Shown: piece after piece, positions 8,536 to 18,130 of the stretch
Numbering within the stretch: the first letter of the stretch is position 1
Layout: every line of letters begins with the position of its first letter
Source of the DNA: Pararobbsia silviterrae
GTDB taxonomy: Bacteria; Pseudomonadota; Gammaproteobacteria; Burkholderiales; Burkholderiaceae
Assembly: GCF_003628125.1 (NCBI RefSeq)
Contig: NZ_RBZU01000016.1
Span: 55,024-119,023 of the forward strand
Direction of reading: 5' to 3'
DNA length: 64,000 nucleotides
The notes under the pieces: model-generated
What the model was told of the DNA's origin: nothing
Seen by the model: only the letters and a program-made list of their open reading frames with translations
Databases searched by the model: none
Program-made: the position numbers and the translations under genes

Positions 8536-9194
8536 CGACGACGCCTTTGACCCTCGCGCTGTCGAAGGGCCGCATCTTCGAGGAAACGCTGCCGCTGCTC
8601 GCGGCGGCGGGCATCGAGGTCACCGAGAATCCCGAGACTTCGCGCAAGCTGATCCTGCCGACGACGAACCCGAACCTGCGCGTGATCATCGTGCGCGCGA
8701 CCGACGTGCCGACGTACGTCGAATACGGCGCAGCCGATTTCGGCGTGGCGGGCAAGGACGTGCTCATCGAGCACGGCGGCGGCGGGCTCTACCAGCCGCT
8801 CGATCTCGATATCGCGCGTTGCCGGATGTCGGTCGCGGTGCCGGGCGGTTTCGACTACGCGAACGCCGTGCGGCAGGGCGCGCGCCTGCGCGTCGCGACG
8901 AAGTACACGCAGGTGGCGCGCGAGCATTTCGCGTCGAAGGGCGTGCACGTCGATCTGATCAAGCTGTACGGCTCGATGGAGCTCGCGCCGCTCGTCGGAC
9001 TCGCCGATGCGATCGTCGACCTCGTGAGTTCGGGCGGCACGCTGCGCGCGAACAATCTCGTCGAAGTCGAGCAGATCATGGAGATCAGTTCGCGGCTCGT
9101 CGTCAATCAGGCCGCGCTCAAGCTCAAGCGCGCGGCGCTCAAGCCGATTCTCGACGCGTTCGAGCGCGCCGTGTCGCCCGCGACGGCGGCCTGA
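8532..9194 (+). CDS. hisG: ATP phosphoribosyltransferase, short form (HisG)
   Basis: HisG condenses ATP and PRPP in the first step of histidine synthesis and is the feedback-control point. At 220 residues it is the short (HisG_S) form, which lacks the C-terminal regulatory domain and in known cases works with HisZ. Motifs include [16 protein letters not shown] at the N-terminus and the PRPP-binding stretch [19 protein letters not shown]. No hisZ lies in this window, as expected if it is elsewhere (next to purA in many betaproteobacteria). Starts inside the murA stop. Confidence 0.96.
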   Translation: MTTTPLTLALSKGRIFEETLPLLAAAGIEVTENPETSRKLILPTTNPNLRVIIVRATDVPTYVEYGAADFGVAGKDVLIEHGGGGLYQPLDLDIARCRMSVAVPGGFDYANAVRQGARLRVATKYTQVAREHFASKGVHVDLIKLYGSMELAPLVGLADAIVDLVSSGGTLRANNLVEVEQIMEISSRLVVNQAALKLKRAALKPILDAFERAVSPATAA

Positions 9195-9218
9195 CGAGAT
9201 CGGAAAGGAACCCAACAG

Positions 9219-10532
9219 ATGTCGATCAAGATTCGCCAGCTCGATTCCACGCAAGCCCGGTTCAAGGAGGCGTTGCACGCGGTGCTTGCATTCGAGGCGA
9301 GCGAAGACGAGGCGATCGAAAGCGCGGTTACGCGGATTCTCGCCGACGTCAAGGCGCGCGGCGATGCGGCCGTGCTCGACTACACGAAACGGTTCGACCG
9401 CGTCGATGCGACCGACGTCGCGACGCTCGAACTGCCGCGCGCGCGGCTCGAGGCGGCGCTCGAGGGACTGCAGCCGAAGCGGCGCGCGGCGCTCGAATGC
9501 GCGGCGGCGCGCGTGCGCGCGTATCACGAGAAGCAGAAGCTCGAATGCGGCACGCATAGCTGGCAATACACCGAGGCCGACGGCACGGTGCTCGGCCAGA
9601 AGGTCACGCCGCTCGACCGCGTCGGCCTGTACGTGCCCGGCGGCAAGGCCGCGTATCCGTCGTCGGTGCTCATGAACGCGATTCCGGCGACGGTCGCGGG
9701 CGTCAAGGAGATCATCATGGTCGTGCCGACGCCCGACGGCGTCGCGAACGATCTCGTGCTCGCGGCCGCGCTCATCGGCGGCGTCGACCGCGTCTTCACG
9801 ATCGGCGGCGCGCAAGCGGTCGGCGCACTCGCGTACGGCACGCAGACCGTGCCCGCCGTCGACAAGATCGTCGGTCCCGGCAACGCGTATGTCGCGGCGG
9901 CCAAGCGCCGGGTGTTCGGCGTCGTCGGCATCGACATGATCGCGGGGCCCTCGGAAATTCTCGTCGTCTGCGACGGCACGACCGATCCGCGTTGGGTCGC
10001 GATGGATCTGTTCTCGCAAGCCGAGCACGACGAACTCGCGCAATCGATCCTGCTGTGCCCCGATGCGGACTTCCTCGTGCGCGTGCAGGCCGCGATCGAG
10101 GAGCTGCTGCCCGAGATGCCGCGACGCGACGTCATCGCGAAGTCGCTCGAAGGCCGCGGCGCGTTCGTCAAGGTGCGCGACATGGCCGAGGCCTGCGCGA
10201 TCGCCAACGACATCGCGCCCGAGCACCTCGAAGTGTCGGCGCTCGACGCACAGACCTGGGCGCAGCAGATCCGCCATGCGGGCGCGATGTTCCTCGGCCG
10301 CTTCAGCAGCGAAAGTCTCGGCGACTATTGCGCGGGACCGAACCACGTGCTGCCGACCTCGCGGACCGCGCGGTTTTCGTCGCCGCTCGGCGTGTACGAC
10401 TTCATCAAGCGTTCGAGCATGATCGAGATCAGCCAGGAAGGCGCGCAGACCCTTGGCGAGATCGCGGCCGAACTCGCTTATGGCGAAGGGCTGCAGGCCC
10501 ATGCGCGCAGCGCCGAAATGCGCATGAAATAG
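9219..10532 (+). CDS. hisD: Histidinol dehydrogenase HisD
   Basis: HisD oxidises histidinol to histidine in two NAD-dependent steps, using zinc. The 437-residue product has normal length and family stretches: [36 protein letters not shown], the zinc-site segment [13 protein letters not shown] and [25 protein letters not shown] precedes the ATG at 9219. It follows hisG by 24 bp and is followed by a 125-bp GC-rich gap with a hairpin before hisC. Confidence 0.97.
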   Translation: MSIKIRQLDSTQARFKEALHAVLAFEASEDEAIESAVTRILADVKARGDAAVLDYTKRFDRVDATDVATLELPRARLEAALEGLQPKRRAALECAAARVRAYHEKQKLECGTHSWQYTEADGTVLGQKVTPLDRVGLYVPGGKAAYPSSVLMNAIPATVAGVKEIIMVVPTPDGVANDLVLAAALIGGVDRVFTIGGAQAVGALAYGTQTVPAVDKIVGPGNAYVAAAKRRVFGVVGIDMIAGPSEILVVCDGTTDPRWVAMDLFSQAEHDELAQSILLCPDADFLVRVQAAIEELLPEMPRRDVIAKSLEGRGAFVKVRDMAEACAIANDIAPEHLEVSALDAQTWAQQIRHAGAMFLGRFSSESLGDYCAGPNHVLPTSRTARFSSPLGVYDFIKRSSMIEISQEGAQTLGEIAAELAYGEGLQAHARSAEMRMK

Positions 10533-10569
10533 CTGGGTCGGGGGACGCGCCGGGTGGTCCCCAGGTGAA

Positions 10570-10589
10570 CCCCGGGGGCGATCCCCGGG
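10570..10589 (+). other. Perfect GC hairpin between hisD and hisC
   Basis: CCCGGGG (10571-10577) and CCCCGGG (10583-10589) form a perfect 7-bp stem around the loop GCGAT; the flanking C at 10570 may add one more contact. There is no T-run after it, so it is not a textbook intrinsic terminator. It could slow RNase or polymerase or shape expression of hisC relative to hisD. Confidence 0.4.
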
Positions 10590-10657
10590 CGTTCGCCGGA
10601 CGCTCGGGCGGCCCCCGTACGAAGGCGGGCGCGTTGCCCGTACTGCCGGACACCGAT

Positions 10658-11734
10658 ATGAATGCCACGCTGCACACGATCGTTCGCCCTGACGTCCTTG
10701 CGATGCAACGCTATGCGGTTGCCGACGCGACGGGCCTGATCAAGCTCGACGCGATGGAGAACCCGTTCCCGCTGCCCGCCGCGCTCGCGGCCGAGCTCGG
10801 CGAACGGCTCGCCGGCGTCGCGCTGAACCGGTATCCGGCGCCGCGCCCGGCCGCCGTGCTCGACAAGCTGCGCGCCCGCATGGGCGTGCCCGCGCACGCC
10901 GACGTCCTGCTCGGCAACGGTTCCGACGAACTCATTTCGATCGTGTCGGTCGCGCTCTCGAAGCCCGGCGCGGTGGCGCTCGCGCCCGTGCCGAGCTTCG
11001 TCATGTACGAGATCTCGGCGCGGCTCGCGCATCTCGACTTCGTCGGCGTGCCGCTGAGGGACGACTTCAGCCTCGATGCCGACGCGATCTGCGCGGCGAT
11101 CGACACGCATCGTCCCGCGCTCGTCTATCTGCCGTACCCGAACAATCCGACGGGCAATCTGTTCGACGATGCGCAGATCGAGCGCGTGCTTCGCGCCGCG
11201 CGTGGCGCGCTCGTCGTGATCGACGAGGCGTATCAGCCGTTCGCGCAACGGAGCTGGATGTCGCGCGTCGGCGAATTCGACAATCTCGTCGTCATGCGGA
11301 CCGTCTCGAAGCTCGGGCTCGCGGGGATTCGCCTCGGTTATCTCGCGGGGCCGCCCGATTGGGTCGCCGAACTCGACAAGGTCCGGCCGCCGTACAACGT
11401 CAACGTGCTCACGCAGGCCACGGCCGATTTCATGCTCGATCACCTCGACGTGCTCGACGCGCAGGCCGCGACGTTGCGCGACGCGCGCGAGGCGCTCGTC
11501 GACGCGCTCGCATCGATCCCGGACGTGCGCGTGTTTCCGAGTGCGGCGAACTTCGTGCTCGTGCGCGTGCCCGACGCCTCGCACGCGTTCGAAACCTTGC
11601 TTGGGCGAGGGGTGCTCGTCAAAAACGTGAGTAAAATGCACGCGCAACTCTCGAATTGCCTGCGACTCACGGTCGGTACCCCTGACGAGAATGCGCAGAT
11701 GCTGGCCGCGATGGCCGCTGCACTCAAGGCCTAG
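10658..11734 (+). CDS. hisC: Histidinol-phosphate aminotransferase HisC
   Basis: HisC is the PLP-dependent transaminase that converts imidazole acetol phosphate to histidinol phosphate. The 358-residue product shows [11 protein letters not shown] at the N-terminus, PYPNNPTGN (159-167), the VVIDEAY strand (186-192) and the PLP lysine in [14 protein letters not shown] (Lys218). ATG 10658 is chosen because the first conserved residues follow it; the frame is open far upstream but only as a shadow over hisD. Confidence 0.95.
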   Translation: MNATLHTIVRPDVLAMQRYAVADATGLIKLDAMENPFPLPAALAAELGERLAGVALNRYPAPRPAAVLDKLRARMGVPAHADVLLGNGSDELISIVSVALSKPGAVALAPVPSFVMYEISARLAHLDFVGVPLRDDFSLDADAICAAIDTHRPALVYLPYPNNPTGNLFDDAQIERVLRAARGALVVIDEAYQPFAQRSWMSRVGEFDNLVVMRTVSKLGLAGIRLGYLAGPPDWVAELDKVRPPYNVNVLTQATADFMLDHLDVLDAQAATLRDAREALVDALASIPDVRVFPSAANFVLVRVPDASHAFETLLGRGVLVKNVSKMHAQLSNCLRLTVGTPDENAQMLAAMAAALKA

Positions 11735-11773
11735 GCCAACGCCCACTGTTCAAACCCGATTCAGGACATACCC

Positions 11774-12367
11774 ATGCGCATAGCGGAAGTCGTTCGCAAC
11801 ACCAGCGAAACGCAGATCCGTGTGAAGATCAATCTCGACGGCACCGGCCAGCAGAAGCTTGCGAGCGGCGTGCCGTTTCTCGACCACATGCTCGATCAGA
11901 TCGCACGCCACGGCATGGTCGATCTCGAAGTAGAAGCGCACGGTGACGTCCATATCGACGATCACCATACGGTCGAGGACGTCGGCATCACGCTCGGACA
12001 AGCCGTCGCGAAGGCGCTCGGCGACAAGAAAGGCGTGCGCCGCTACGGTCATTCGTACGTGCCGCTCGACGAGGCGCTCACGCGCGTGGTCATCGATCTG
12101 TCGGGACGGCCGGGCCTCGAATTCCATATTCCGTTTACGCGCGCGCGGATCGGCACGTTCGACGTCGATCTGACGATCGAGTTTTTCCGCGGCTTCGTGA
12201 ATCACGCGGCGGCGACGTTGCATATCGACAATCTGCGCGGCATCAATGCGCATCATCAGGTCGAGACCGCGTTCAAGGCGTTCGGACGCGCGCTGCGTAT
12301 GGCCGTCGAGTTCGACGAGCGTGCCGCTGGGCAAGTCCCGTCGACAAAAGGTAACCTCATCGGCTGA
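11774..12367 (+). CDS. hisB: Imidazoleglycerol-phosphate dehydratase HisB (single-function)
   Basis: HisB dehydrates imidazole glycerol phosphate; the enzyme is a metal-dependent 24-mer. At 197 residues this is the monofunctional form without the N-terminal phosphatase of enteric HisB. Metal-binding His clusters are visible in [13 protein letters not shown] (about 57-69), [15 protein letters not shown] and [20 protein letters not shown]. It follows hisC by 39 bp. Confidence 0.97.
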   Translation: MRIAEVVRNTSETQIRVKINLDGTGQQKLASGVPFLDHMLDQIARHGMVDLEVEAHGDVHIDDHHTVEDVGITLGQAVAKALGDKKGVRRYGHSYVPLDEALTRVVIDLSGRPGLEFHIPFTRARIGTFDVDLTIEFFRGFVNHAAATLHIDNLRGINAHHQVETAFKAFGRALRMAVEFDERAAGQVPSTKGNLIG

Positions 12368-12481
12368 CGCATGATGGGCTCGCGTGCGTCGATCCGCCGC
12401 GCCGCCGGTGGCGGGGCCGCGAACGCGGCCTGAACCGGCGGCGAAGGTCCCGACCACGTTGATGCCGATCCGGACGATCCG

Positions 12482-13102
12482 ATGGACCTACTCAAGTCGT
12501 TCATATCGCTGGTTGCGCTGATCAATCCGCTTGGCGCGATTCCGATCTTTTTGAGTCTGACGGCGTCGCAGACGCGCGTGCAAACGCAGCGCACGGTCCG
12601 GATCGCATCGATCGCGGTCGCCTTCGTGATCGGGTTCGCGGCGACGATCGGCGAGCGCACGATCGCGTTCTTCGGCATCTCGATCGGCTCGCTGCAGGTT
12701 GGCGGCGGCATCATCATGCTGATGATGGCGATCAACATGCTCGCGGCGCGCACGCCGCCGCAGCAGGCCACGCCGCAGGAGCGGACCGACGCCGAGCTCA
12801 AGGACAACGTCGCCGTGGTCCCGCTCGCGATTCCGCTGCTCACGGGGCCGGGTACGATCAGCACCGTGATCGTCTATGCGGGGCAAGCCGTGCACTGGTA
12901 CGACCGACTGCCGCTGATCGCGGTCGGCGCCGGGCTCGGCGCGATCTGTTACGTCGCGCTGCGCGCGGCCGAGCCGATCGCGAACGTTGTCGGGCAGACG
13001 GGCATCAATATCGCGACCCGCATCATGGGTCTGATCCTGGCGGCGCTGGCCGTCGAATTTATGGCTAATGGACTCAAGTCCCTGTTTCCAGTTTTGAGAT
13101 GA
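12482..13102 (+). CDS. MarC/YhgN-family integral membrane protein
   Basis: A 206-residue membrane protein with about six helices. The start ([28 protein letters not shown]) and the internal [16 protein letters not shown] motif are diagnostic for the MarC/NAAT family. The biochemical role of these proteins is unsettled; MarC was once linked to multiple antibiotic resistance but that link is not firm. The gene sits between hisB and hisH and overlaps hisH by four bases, so it is co-translated with a histidine enzyme. That location is known from Burkholderia relatives; whether it moves a histidine-pathway compound is unknown. Confidence 0.9.
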   Translation: MDLLKSFISLVALINPLGAIPIFLSLTASQTRVQTQRTVRIASIAVAFVIGFAATIGERTIAFFGISIGSLQVGGGIIMLMMAINMLAARTPPQQATPQERTDAELKDNVAVVPLAIPLLTGPGTISTVIVYAGQAVHWYDRLPLIAVGAGLGAICYVALRAAEPIANVVGQTGINIATRIMGLILAALAVEFMANGLKSLFPVLR

Positions 13103-13740
13103 AAAATTCGATTGCGATTGTCGACTACGGTTCGGGCAACCTTCGATCGGTCGCCCAGGCGCTGCGCAAGGCGGCGCCCGAGGCCGAGGTCGCCGTGGTG
13201 ACCGAGCCCGAACGCATCCGCGCGGCCGAGCGCGTCGTGCTGCCCGGACAGGGCGCGATGCCCGATTGCATGCGCTCGCTGCGCGAGTCGGGCCTGCTCG
13301 AGGCGGTGCTCGAAGCGTCGCGCGAAAAGCCGCTGCTCGGCGTCTGTGTCGGCGAGCAGATGCTGCTCGACTGGAGCGCCGAAGGCGACACGCCGGGGCT
13401 CGGGCTTATTCACGGCTCGGTCACGCGTTTCGCGCTCGACGGGCGCTTGCAGGACGACGGGTCGCGTTTCAAGATTCCGCAGATGGGCTGGAACCGTGTG
13501 CGGCAGACGGCTGCGCATCCGGTCTGGCGCGGCATCGCGGACCAGAGCTTCTTCTATTTCGTCCACAGCTATTTCGTGACGCCGTCGGACCCGACGCACA
13601 CGGCGGGCGAGACGGTCTACGGAGACGCGTTTACGTCGGCCGTCGCGCGCGATAACATTTTCGCGACCCAGTTTCACCCCGAGAAAAGCGCCGACGCAGG
13701 GCTGCACCTGTATCGCAACTTTGTCGAGTGGCGGCCGTAG
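13099..13740 (+). CDS. hisH: Imidazole glycerol phosphate synthase, glutaminase subunit HisH
   Basis: HisH releases ammonia from glutamine and feeds it to HisF. The 213-residue protein has the class I amidotransferase triad: nucleophile Cys83 in [11 protein letters not shown] and the His/Glu pair in [10 protein letters not shown]. The start [18 protein letters not shown] is typical. It overlaps the marC-type gene by four bases. HisF lies 1.2 kb downstream, with hisA between. Confidence 0.96.
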   Translation: MKNSIAIVDYGSGNLRSVAQALRKAAPEAEVAVVTEPERIRAAERVVLPGQGAMPDCMRSLRESGLLEAVLEASREKPLLGVCVGEQMLLDWSAEGDTPGLGLIHGSVTRFALDGRLQDDGSRFKIPQMGWNRVRQTAAHPVWRGIADQSFFYFVHSYFVTPSDPTHTAGETVYGDAFTSAVARDNIFATQFHPEKSADAGLHLYRNFVEWRP

Positions 13741-13875
13741 GCCGGCTCGGCGTCGCGGCCGCGCGCGCCGACGACCGATCGATTCGATCGCTTGGCGCGC
13801 CGCATCAGCCCGCCGCAGGCGCACGGACTGGGTTTCCCCCATCCGGCCAGGTCGTGCGCGGCGCGGGACTTGTAC

Positions 13876-13931
13876 TACACTAGCGTGAAACCCGGCCCAC
13901 AGGGCCCTGTGCGGCCCGGACCGCTTTTTTT
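13876..13931 (+). promoter_or_regulatory. Candidate -10 and leader hairpin with T-run before hisA
   Basis: The 212-bp gap between hisH and hisA holds TACACT (13876-13881), which could be a -10, followed by the perfect palindrome CACAGGG/CCCTGTG (13898-13911) extended by GGCC/GGCC with one bulged C, and then seven T residues at 13925-13931. The T-run lies eight bases past the stem, so it is not a standard terminator. It could be a partial terminator or attenuator dividing the his cluster in two, or a leader element of an internal promoter. No His-rich leader peptide was found. Confidence 0.4.
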
Positions 13932-13952
13932 CTCATACACAACACGATTGCT

Positions 13953-14702
13953 ATGCTGCTTATTCCGGCCATCGATCTGAAAGACGGTCAATGCGTTCGC
14001 CTCAAGCAAGGCGATATGGATCAGGCGACGGTTTTCTCGGAAAACCCCGCGGCCATGGCGCGGCACTGGGTGAATCAGGGCGCGCGTCGCCTGCACCTCG
14101 TGGACCTCAACGGCGCGTTCGCCGGCAAGCCGAAGAATGAAGCCGCGATTCGCGCGATTATCGAAGAGGTCGGCGCCGATATCCCCGTGCAGCTCGGCGG
14201 CGGGATCCGCGATCTGAACACGATCGAGCGCTATCTCGACGACGGCCTCTCGTACGTGATCATCGGCACGGCCGCCGTCAAGAATCCCGGCTTTCTGCAG
14301 GACGCGTGCTCGGCGTTCGGCGGTCACATCATCGTCGGTCTCGACGCGAAGGACGGCAAGGTCGCCACGGACGGGTGGAGCAAGCTGACGGGCCACGAAG
14401 TCATCGATCTCGCGCAGAAGTTCGAGGACTACGGCTGCGAGTCGATCATCTATACGGATATCGGCCGCGACGGCATGCTTCAGGGCATCAATATCGACGC
14501 GACCGTGCGTCTTGCACAATCGGTCAAGATTCCCGTGATCGCATCGGGCGGACTCTCGAAGCTCGCCGATATCGATCTGCTCTGCGAAGTCGAGGATCAC
14601 GGCGTCGAGGGTGTCATTTGCGGCCGCGCGATCTATGCGGGCGAACTCGATTTCGCCGCCGCGCAGTCGCGCGCCGACGCGTTGCGCGAAACGGGCGTCT
14701 GA
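13953..14702 (+). CDS. hisA: ProFAR isomerase HisA
   Basis: HisA is the (beta/alpha)8-barrel isomerase converting ProFAR to PRFAR. The 249-residue product shows the catalytic Asp8 in [16 protein letters not shown] and the second Asp in [15 protein letters not shown], plus the phosphate-binding [10 protein letters not shown] and [11 protein letters not shown]. No strong Shine-Dalgarno precedes the ATG. It is followed by a 210-bp gap before hisF. Confidence 0.97.
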   Translation: MLLIPAIDLKDGQCVRLKQGDMDQATVFSENPAAMARHWVNQGARRLHLVDLNGAFAGKPKNEAAIRAIIEEVGADIPVQLGGGIRDLNTIERYLDDGLSYVIIGTAAVKNPGFLQDACSAFGGHIIVGLDAKDGKVATDGWSKLTGHEVIDLAQKFEDYGCESIIYTDIGRDGMLQGINIDATVRLAQSVKIPVIASGGLSKLADIDLLCEVEDHGVEGVICGRAIYAGELDFAAAQSRADALRETGV

Positions 14703-14912
14703 TCGCGGCATGTCGGCGCGCGTGACAGGCTGTCCGGCGTCACGCGGCCGGTCCGGCGCCGAGCGGTTCCCTGATCCGCGCGCGCGTCATACGGATGCGT
14801 GCGCGGGACCGTGCACCCCGGCCGGTTCCGGTGCGGCGTTCGATTCAACGACGCGCATCCGTGCACAATGAGCGACTCTTCGCGCGATCGACGCGCGATC
14901 TTCACGAACATC

Positions 14913-15686
14913 ATGGCTCTCCCGAAACGCATCATCCCGTGTCTCGACGTGACCGCCGGTCGCGTCGTCAAAGGCGTCAACTTCGTCGAACTCCGCGACG
15001 CGGGCGACCCGGTCGAAATTGCGCGCCGCTACGACGGCGAAGGCGCCGACGAACTGACCTTTCTCGACATCACGGCGACGTCCGACGGTCGCGACCTCAT
15101 TCTGCCGATCATCGAAGCCGTCGCTTCGCAGGTCTTCATTCCGTTGACGGTCGGTGGCGGCGTGCGCGTCGTCGAGGACATTCGCCGTCTGCTCAATGCG
15201 GGTGCCGACAAGATCAGCATGAATTCGTCCGCGGTCGCGAATCCGCAGCTCGTCGCGGACTCGGCGGACAAATACGGTTCGCAATGCATCGTCGTCGCGA
15301 TCGACGCAAAGCGCGTGTCCGCTGACGGCGAGCCGCCGCGCTGGGAAGTGTTCACGCATGGCGGGCGCAAGACGACCGGACTCGACGCGATCGAATGGGC
15401 GCGCAAGGTCGCGGCGCTCGGCGCGGGTGAAATCCTGCTCACGAGCATGGATCGCGACGGCACGAAGTCGGGCTTCGATCTCGGACTCACACGCGCCGTC
15501 TCGGATGCCGTGCCGGTCCCCGTGATCGCATCGGGCGGTGTCGGCACGCTCGCGCACCTCGCCGACGGCGTGACCGAAGGCCACGCTGACGCGGTACTCG
15601 CCGCGAGCATCTTCCACTATGGCGAACACACGATTCAAGCGGCCAAGCACTTCATGGCCGACCGCGGCATCGCAGTGAGGCTTTGA
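14913..15686 (+). CDS. hisF: Imidazole glycerol phosphate synthase, cyclase subunit HisF
   Basis: HisF closes the imidazole ring using ammonia from HisH, releasing AICAR and imidazole glycerol phosphate. The 257-residue product starts [13 protein letters not shown] with the catalytic Asp11; the second catalytic Asp is in [11 protein letters not shown]. The phosphate site [11 protein letters not shown] is present. In-frame starts at 14799 and 14868 exist, but the conserved family begins at ATG 14913, giving the standard length. Confidence 0.97.
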   Translation: MALPKRIIPCLDVTAGRVVKGVNFVELRDAGDPVEIARRYDGEGADELTFLDITATSDGRDLILPIIEAVASQVFIPLTVGGGVRVVEDIRRLLNAGADKISMNSSAVANPQLVADSADKYGSQCIVVAIDAKRVSADGEPPRWEVFTHGGRKTTGLDAIEWARKVAALGAGEILLTSMDRDGTKSGFDLGLTRAVSDAVPVPVIASGGVGTLAHLADGVTEGHADAVLAASIFHYGEHTIQAAKHFMADRGIAVRL

Positions 15687-15688
15687 TC

Positions 15689-16087
15689 ATGACGACCGAT
15701 TGGCTGGACAAGGTCCGGTGGGACGCGAACGGGCTCGTACCCGTGATCGCGCAGGAAGCGGGCAGCAACGACGTGCTGATGTTCGCGTGGATGAATCGCG
15801 AGGCTTTGCGGCTTACCGTCGAACATCGACGCGCGGTCTATTTCTCGCGCTCGCGCAACAAGCTCTGGTTCAAGGGCGAGGAGTCGGGCCACGTCCAGCA
15901 CGTGCACGAGATCCGGCTCGATTGCGACGAGGATGTCGTCCTGCTCAAGGTCGAGCAGGTCTCGGGCATTGCGTGTCATACGGGCCGTCACGCGTGTTTC
16001 TTCCAGAAGTTCGAGGGGACGGCCGAGGCGGGCGAGTGGGTGACCGTCGAGCCCGTGCTCAAGGACCCGGACGCGATTTACAAATAA
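15689..16087 (+). CDS. hisI: Phosphoribosyl-AMP cyclohydrolase HisI
   Basis: HisI opens the adenine ring of PR-AMP, the third step of histidine synthesis, and uses zinc. The 132-residue product keeps the core [13 protein letters not shown], the [18 protein letters not shown] motif, LDCDEDV and the zinc cysteines in [16 protein letters not shown] 15689 is preferred over the overlapping TTG 15683. The enzyme is separate from HisE, unlike the fused HisIE of enterics. It starts two bases after the hisF stop. Confidence 0.95.
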   Translation: MTTDWLDKVRWDANGLVPVIAQEAGSNDVLMFAWMNREALRLTVEHRRAVYFSRSRNKLWFKGEESGHVQHVHEIRLDCDEDVVLLKVEQVSGIACHTGRHACFFQKFEGTAEAGEWVTVEPVLKDPDAIYK

Positions 16088-16104
16088 ACGAAGACGATCG
16101 ACGC

Positions 16105-16440
16105 ATGACAACCCCTGATACGTTGAGCAAGCTCGCGGCGGTGCTCGAAAGCCGCAAGGGCGGCGATCCCGATTCGTCGTACGTGGCGCGCCTGTTTCAT
16201 AAGGGCGATGACGCGATTCTGAAGAAGATCGGCGAAGAAGCGACCGAAACGGTCATGGCCGCGAAGGATGCGCGCCATGGCGGCGAGCCCGCGAAGCTCG
16301 TCGGCGAGGTTGCGGACCTCTGGTTCCACAGCATGGTGCTGCTGGCGCACTTCGGACTGGGTCCCGCGGACGTGATCGCCGAGCTTGAGCGTCGCGAGGG
16401 GCTCTCGGGGCTCGAGGAAAAGGCGCGGCGGCCCGGCTAG
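16105..16440 (+). CDS. hisE: Phosphoribosyl-ATP pyrophosphatase HisE
   Basis: HisE removes pyrophosphate from PR-ATP, the second step of the pathway. The 111-residue product has the all-alpha MazG-like core with [34 protein letters not shown] and [18 protein letters not shown], which supplies the Glu/Asp magnesium ligands. It begins 17 bases after hisI and is the last his gene. A small membrane-protein gene found here in some relatives is absent; the space holds a repeat and hairpin instead. Confidence 0.94.
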   Translation: MTTPDTLSKLAAVLESRKGGDPDSSYVARLFHKGDDAILKKIGEEATETVMAAKDARHGGEPAKLVGEVADLWFHSMVLLAHFGLGPADVIAELERREGLSGLEEKARRPG

Positions 16441-16530
16441 GCGTGCGCGCGGTCATGATGCGCGGCGTGCACTACACTGGAGCCGCGCGCGGATCGGCCG
16501 CCGTGATGCGCCTGTCGGACGGATGGGCGC

Positions 16531-16569
16531 GATGCATGGGCCTGATGCATAGGCCCGATGCATAGGCCC
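16531..16569 (+). repeat. Three tandem copies of a 13-bp repeat
   Basis: GATGCATGGGCCT (16531-16543), GATGCATAGGCCC (16544-16556) and GATGCATAGGCCC (16557-16569) are directly adjacent, followed by a partial copy GATGCC. Each unit contains the palindrome ATGCAT. The array lies in the 261-bp gap between hisE and hinT, where no gene is seen. Function is unknown; polymerase slippage would explain its origin. Confidence 0.85.
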
Positions 16570-16573
16570 GATG

Positions 16574-16593
16574 CCCCGCCTGGACAGGCGGGG
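16574..16593 (+). terminator. Perfect GC hairpin after the hisE 13-bp repeats
   Basis: CCCCGCCTG (16574-16582) and CAGGCGGGG (16585-16593) form a perfect inverted repeat; with a realistic four-base loop the stem has 8 bp. No T-run follows, so it could only be a weak or factor-assisted terminator for the his operon. It abuts the tandem repeat. Confidence 0.4.
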
Positions 16594-16701
16594 CCGGATG
16601 CGCGCCATGGCGGGTGCTGACGAGCGGTGCGGGCGGCGTGAGGTTCGCGGGCCGGTCGAGGCGAGACAATCAACCTGTTGGGACGACGGTGATCGAACAC
16701 T

Positions 16702-17064
16702 ATGAGCCATGACAATTGCCTGTTCTGCAAAATCGCGTCAGGCGAAATTCCAAGCAAGAAGATCCACGAAGACCCCGAATTCGTCGCGTTTCACGATATT
16801 CGTCCGGCCGCGCCGATCCACGTGCTCGTGATTCCGCGCAAGCATATCGCGACGCTCTCGGAAGTTACGCCGGACGATGCGCCGCTGCTTGGTAGAATGG
16901 TCGTGCTTGTCTCGAAACTCGCCGAACAGCTCGGCGTCGCCTATACGGATGGCGACACGGGGTTCCGGACCGTGATCAACACGGGGCCCGGCGGCGGACA
17001 AGAGGTCTACCATCTGCACGCGCATCTTCTCGCGGGCCCGCGTCCGTGGTCGCGGATGGGGTAG
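16702..17064 (+). CDS. hinT: HIT-family purine nucleoside phosphoramidase HinT
   Basis: HinT-type proteins are homodimeric nucleotide hydrolases that cleave adenosine phosphoramidates. The 120-residue product starts with CLFCKIASGEIPSKKIHED, contains HVLVIPRKHI and ends with the histidine triad HLHAHLLAG (H-x-H-x-H). Length is normal. It lies between his and tat genes, as in relatives, and may head its own transcript; TACACT at 16473 is a weak upstream -10 candidate. Confidence 0.94.
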   Translation: MSHDNCLFCKIASGEIPSKKIHEDPEFVAFHDIRPAAPIHVLVIPRKHIATLSEVTPDDAPLLGRMVVLVSKLAEQLGVAYTDGDTGFRTVINTGPGGGQEVYHLHAHLLAGPRPWSRMG

Positions 17065-17211
17065 GCAGGTATGTGACAGCGGGGACTTGCCCGTGACACG
17101 CGTGGGACATTGGCGACCGGTAAAAAGACGCTTTGCCGTCGAATATTGGCCATGGACCATGAACGCGACGCGCCGCTCGGCGCGCGCAGTGATGTGCAAT
17201 GGAGATAGATG

Positions 17212-17448
17212 ATGGGTTCGCTTAGCATTTGGCATTGGTTGATCGTGTTGTTGATCGTGGCCCTGGTGTTCGGCACGAAGAAGCTGCGCAATATCGGCAC
17301 CGACCTCGGCGGCGCCGTCAAGGGATTCAAGGAAGGCATGCGCGAGGCCGAGACGGCAGCGCCCGCCGGCGAGCACAAGGAATTGCCGCGCGAAACGACG
17401 ATCGACGTCGAGGCGAAGGAACGCGCCAAGGCTCAGGACTTCCGCTAA
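17212..17448 (+). CDS. tatA: Twin-arginine translocase subunit TatA
   Basis: TatA assembles into the pore-like component of the Tat system, which exports folded proteins. The 78-residue protein has the N-terminal membrane helix ([21 protein letters not shown]) and the amphipathic helix ([20 protein letters not shown]). Two ATG codons are adjacent (17209 and 17212); the second sits seven bases after GGAG and is preferred. tatB follows after 21 bp. Confidence 0.95.
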   Translation: MGSLSIWHWLIVLLIVALVFGTKKLRNIGTDLGGAVKGFKEGMREAETAAPAGEHKELPRETTIDVEAKERAKAQDFR

Positions 17449-17469
17449 TCCACGCTTCGGCACGTATCG

Positions 17470-17991
17470 ATGCTCGATCTCGGTCTCTCAAAGATGGCTC
17501 TGATCGGGGTGGTCGCGCTAGTCGTGATCGGCCCTGAACGGTTGCCGCGCGTCGCGCGTCTCGCCGGCACCATGCTCGGCCGCGCGCAGCGCTACATCAA
17601 CGACGTCAAGGCGGAAGTCACGCGCGAGATGGAGCTCGACGAGCTTCGCAAGATGAAGACGGGCTTCGAGGACGCGGCGCGCAACGTCGAAAATACGGTC
17701 CACGATGCCGCGCGCGAGCAGCAGGCGTCGATCACCGATGCGTGGAGCCAGGGCGAAAGCGTCGCGTCGAACGAGATCGGCGCCGACGTCAATATCACGG
17801 GCACGCCCGTGGTGTCGCGCTACGGCGCGGGTGCGCCTGCGCCCAAGCGCAAGAACTGGCGCGTCAAGCAGACCGCCATGCCGAACTGGTACAAGCGCGT
17901 GAGCGCGACGCGCACGCGCGTCCAGTCGGGCGCCGCACGCGTTGCGCGGCATACCCCGCCGAGCTTGCGACGGCCGATCCGCTTCCTCTGA
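17470..17991 (+). CDS. tatB: Twin-arginine translocase subunit TatB
   Basis: TatB joins TatC to form the receptor for twin-arginine signals. The 173-residue product opens with MLDLGLSKMALIGVVALVVIGPERLPRVAR, one membrane helix with the family GPERLP turn, followed by a long amphipathic helix and a basic C-terminal tail rich in Arg, Lys and Ala. It is about the size of E. coli TatB. It is 139 bp from tatC; no gene is seen in between. Confidence 0.94.
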   Translation: MLDLGLSKMALIGVVALVVIGPERLPRVARLAGTMLGRAQRYINDVKAEVTREMELDELRKMKTGFEDAARNVENTVHDAAREQQASITDAWSQGESVASNEIGADVNITGTPVVSRYGAGAPAPKRKNWRVKQTAMPNWYKRVSATRTRVQSGAARVARHTPPSLRRPIRFL

Positions 17992-18130
17992 GACCCGACC
18001 CGCGCGCTCCGACCTTCGACCCGCCGCCCCGCGCTCCATCGAGCCGATCGCCCGCGCCCCGGCGCGCCGAGGATCGCATGTCGCGCGCGGGACTTCCATC
18101 CGACCGATCACACCATCCTGAAGGGCCCGC

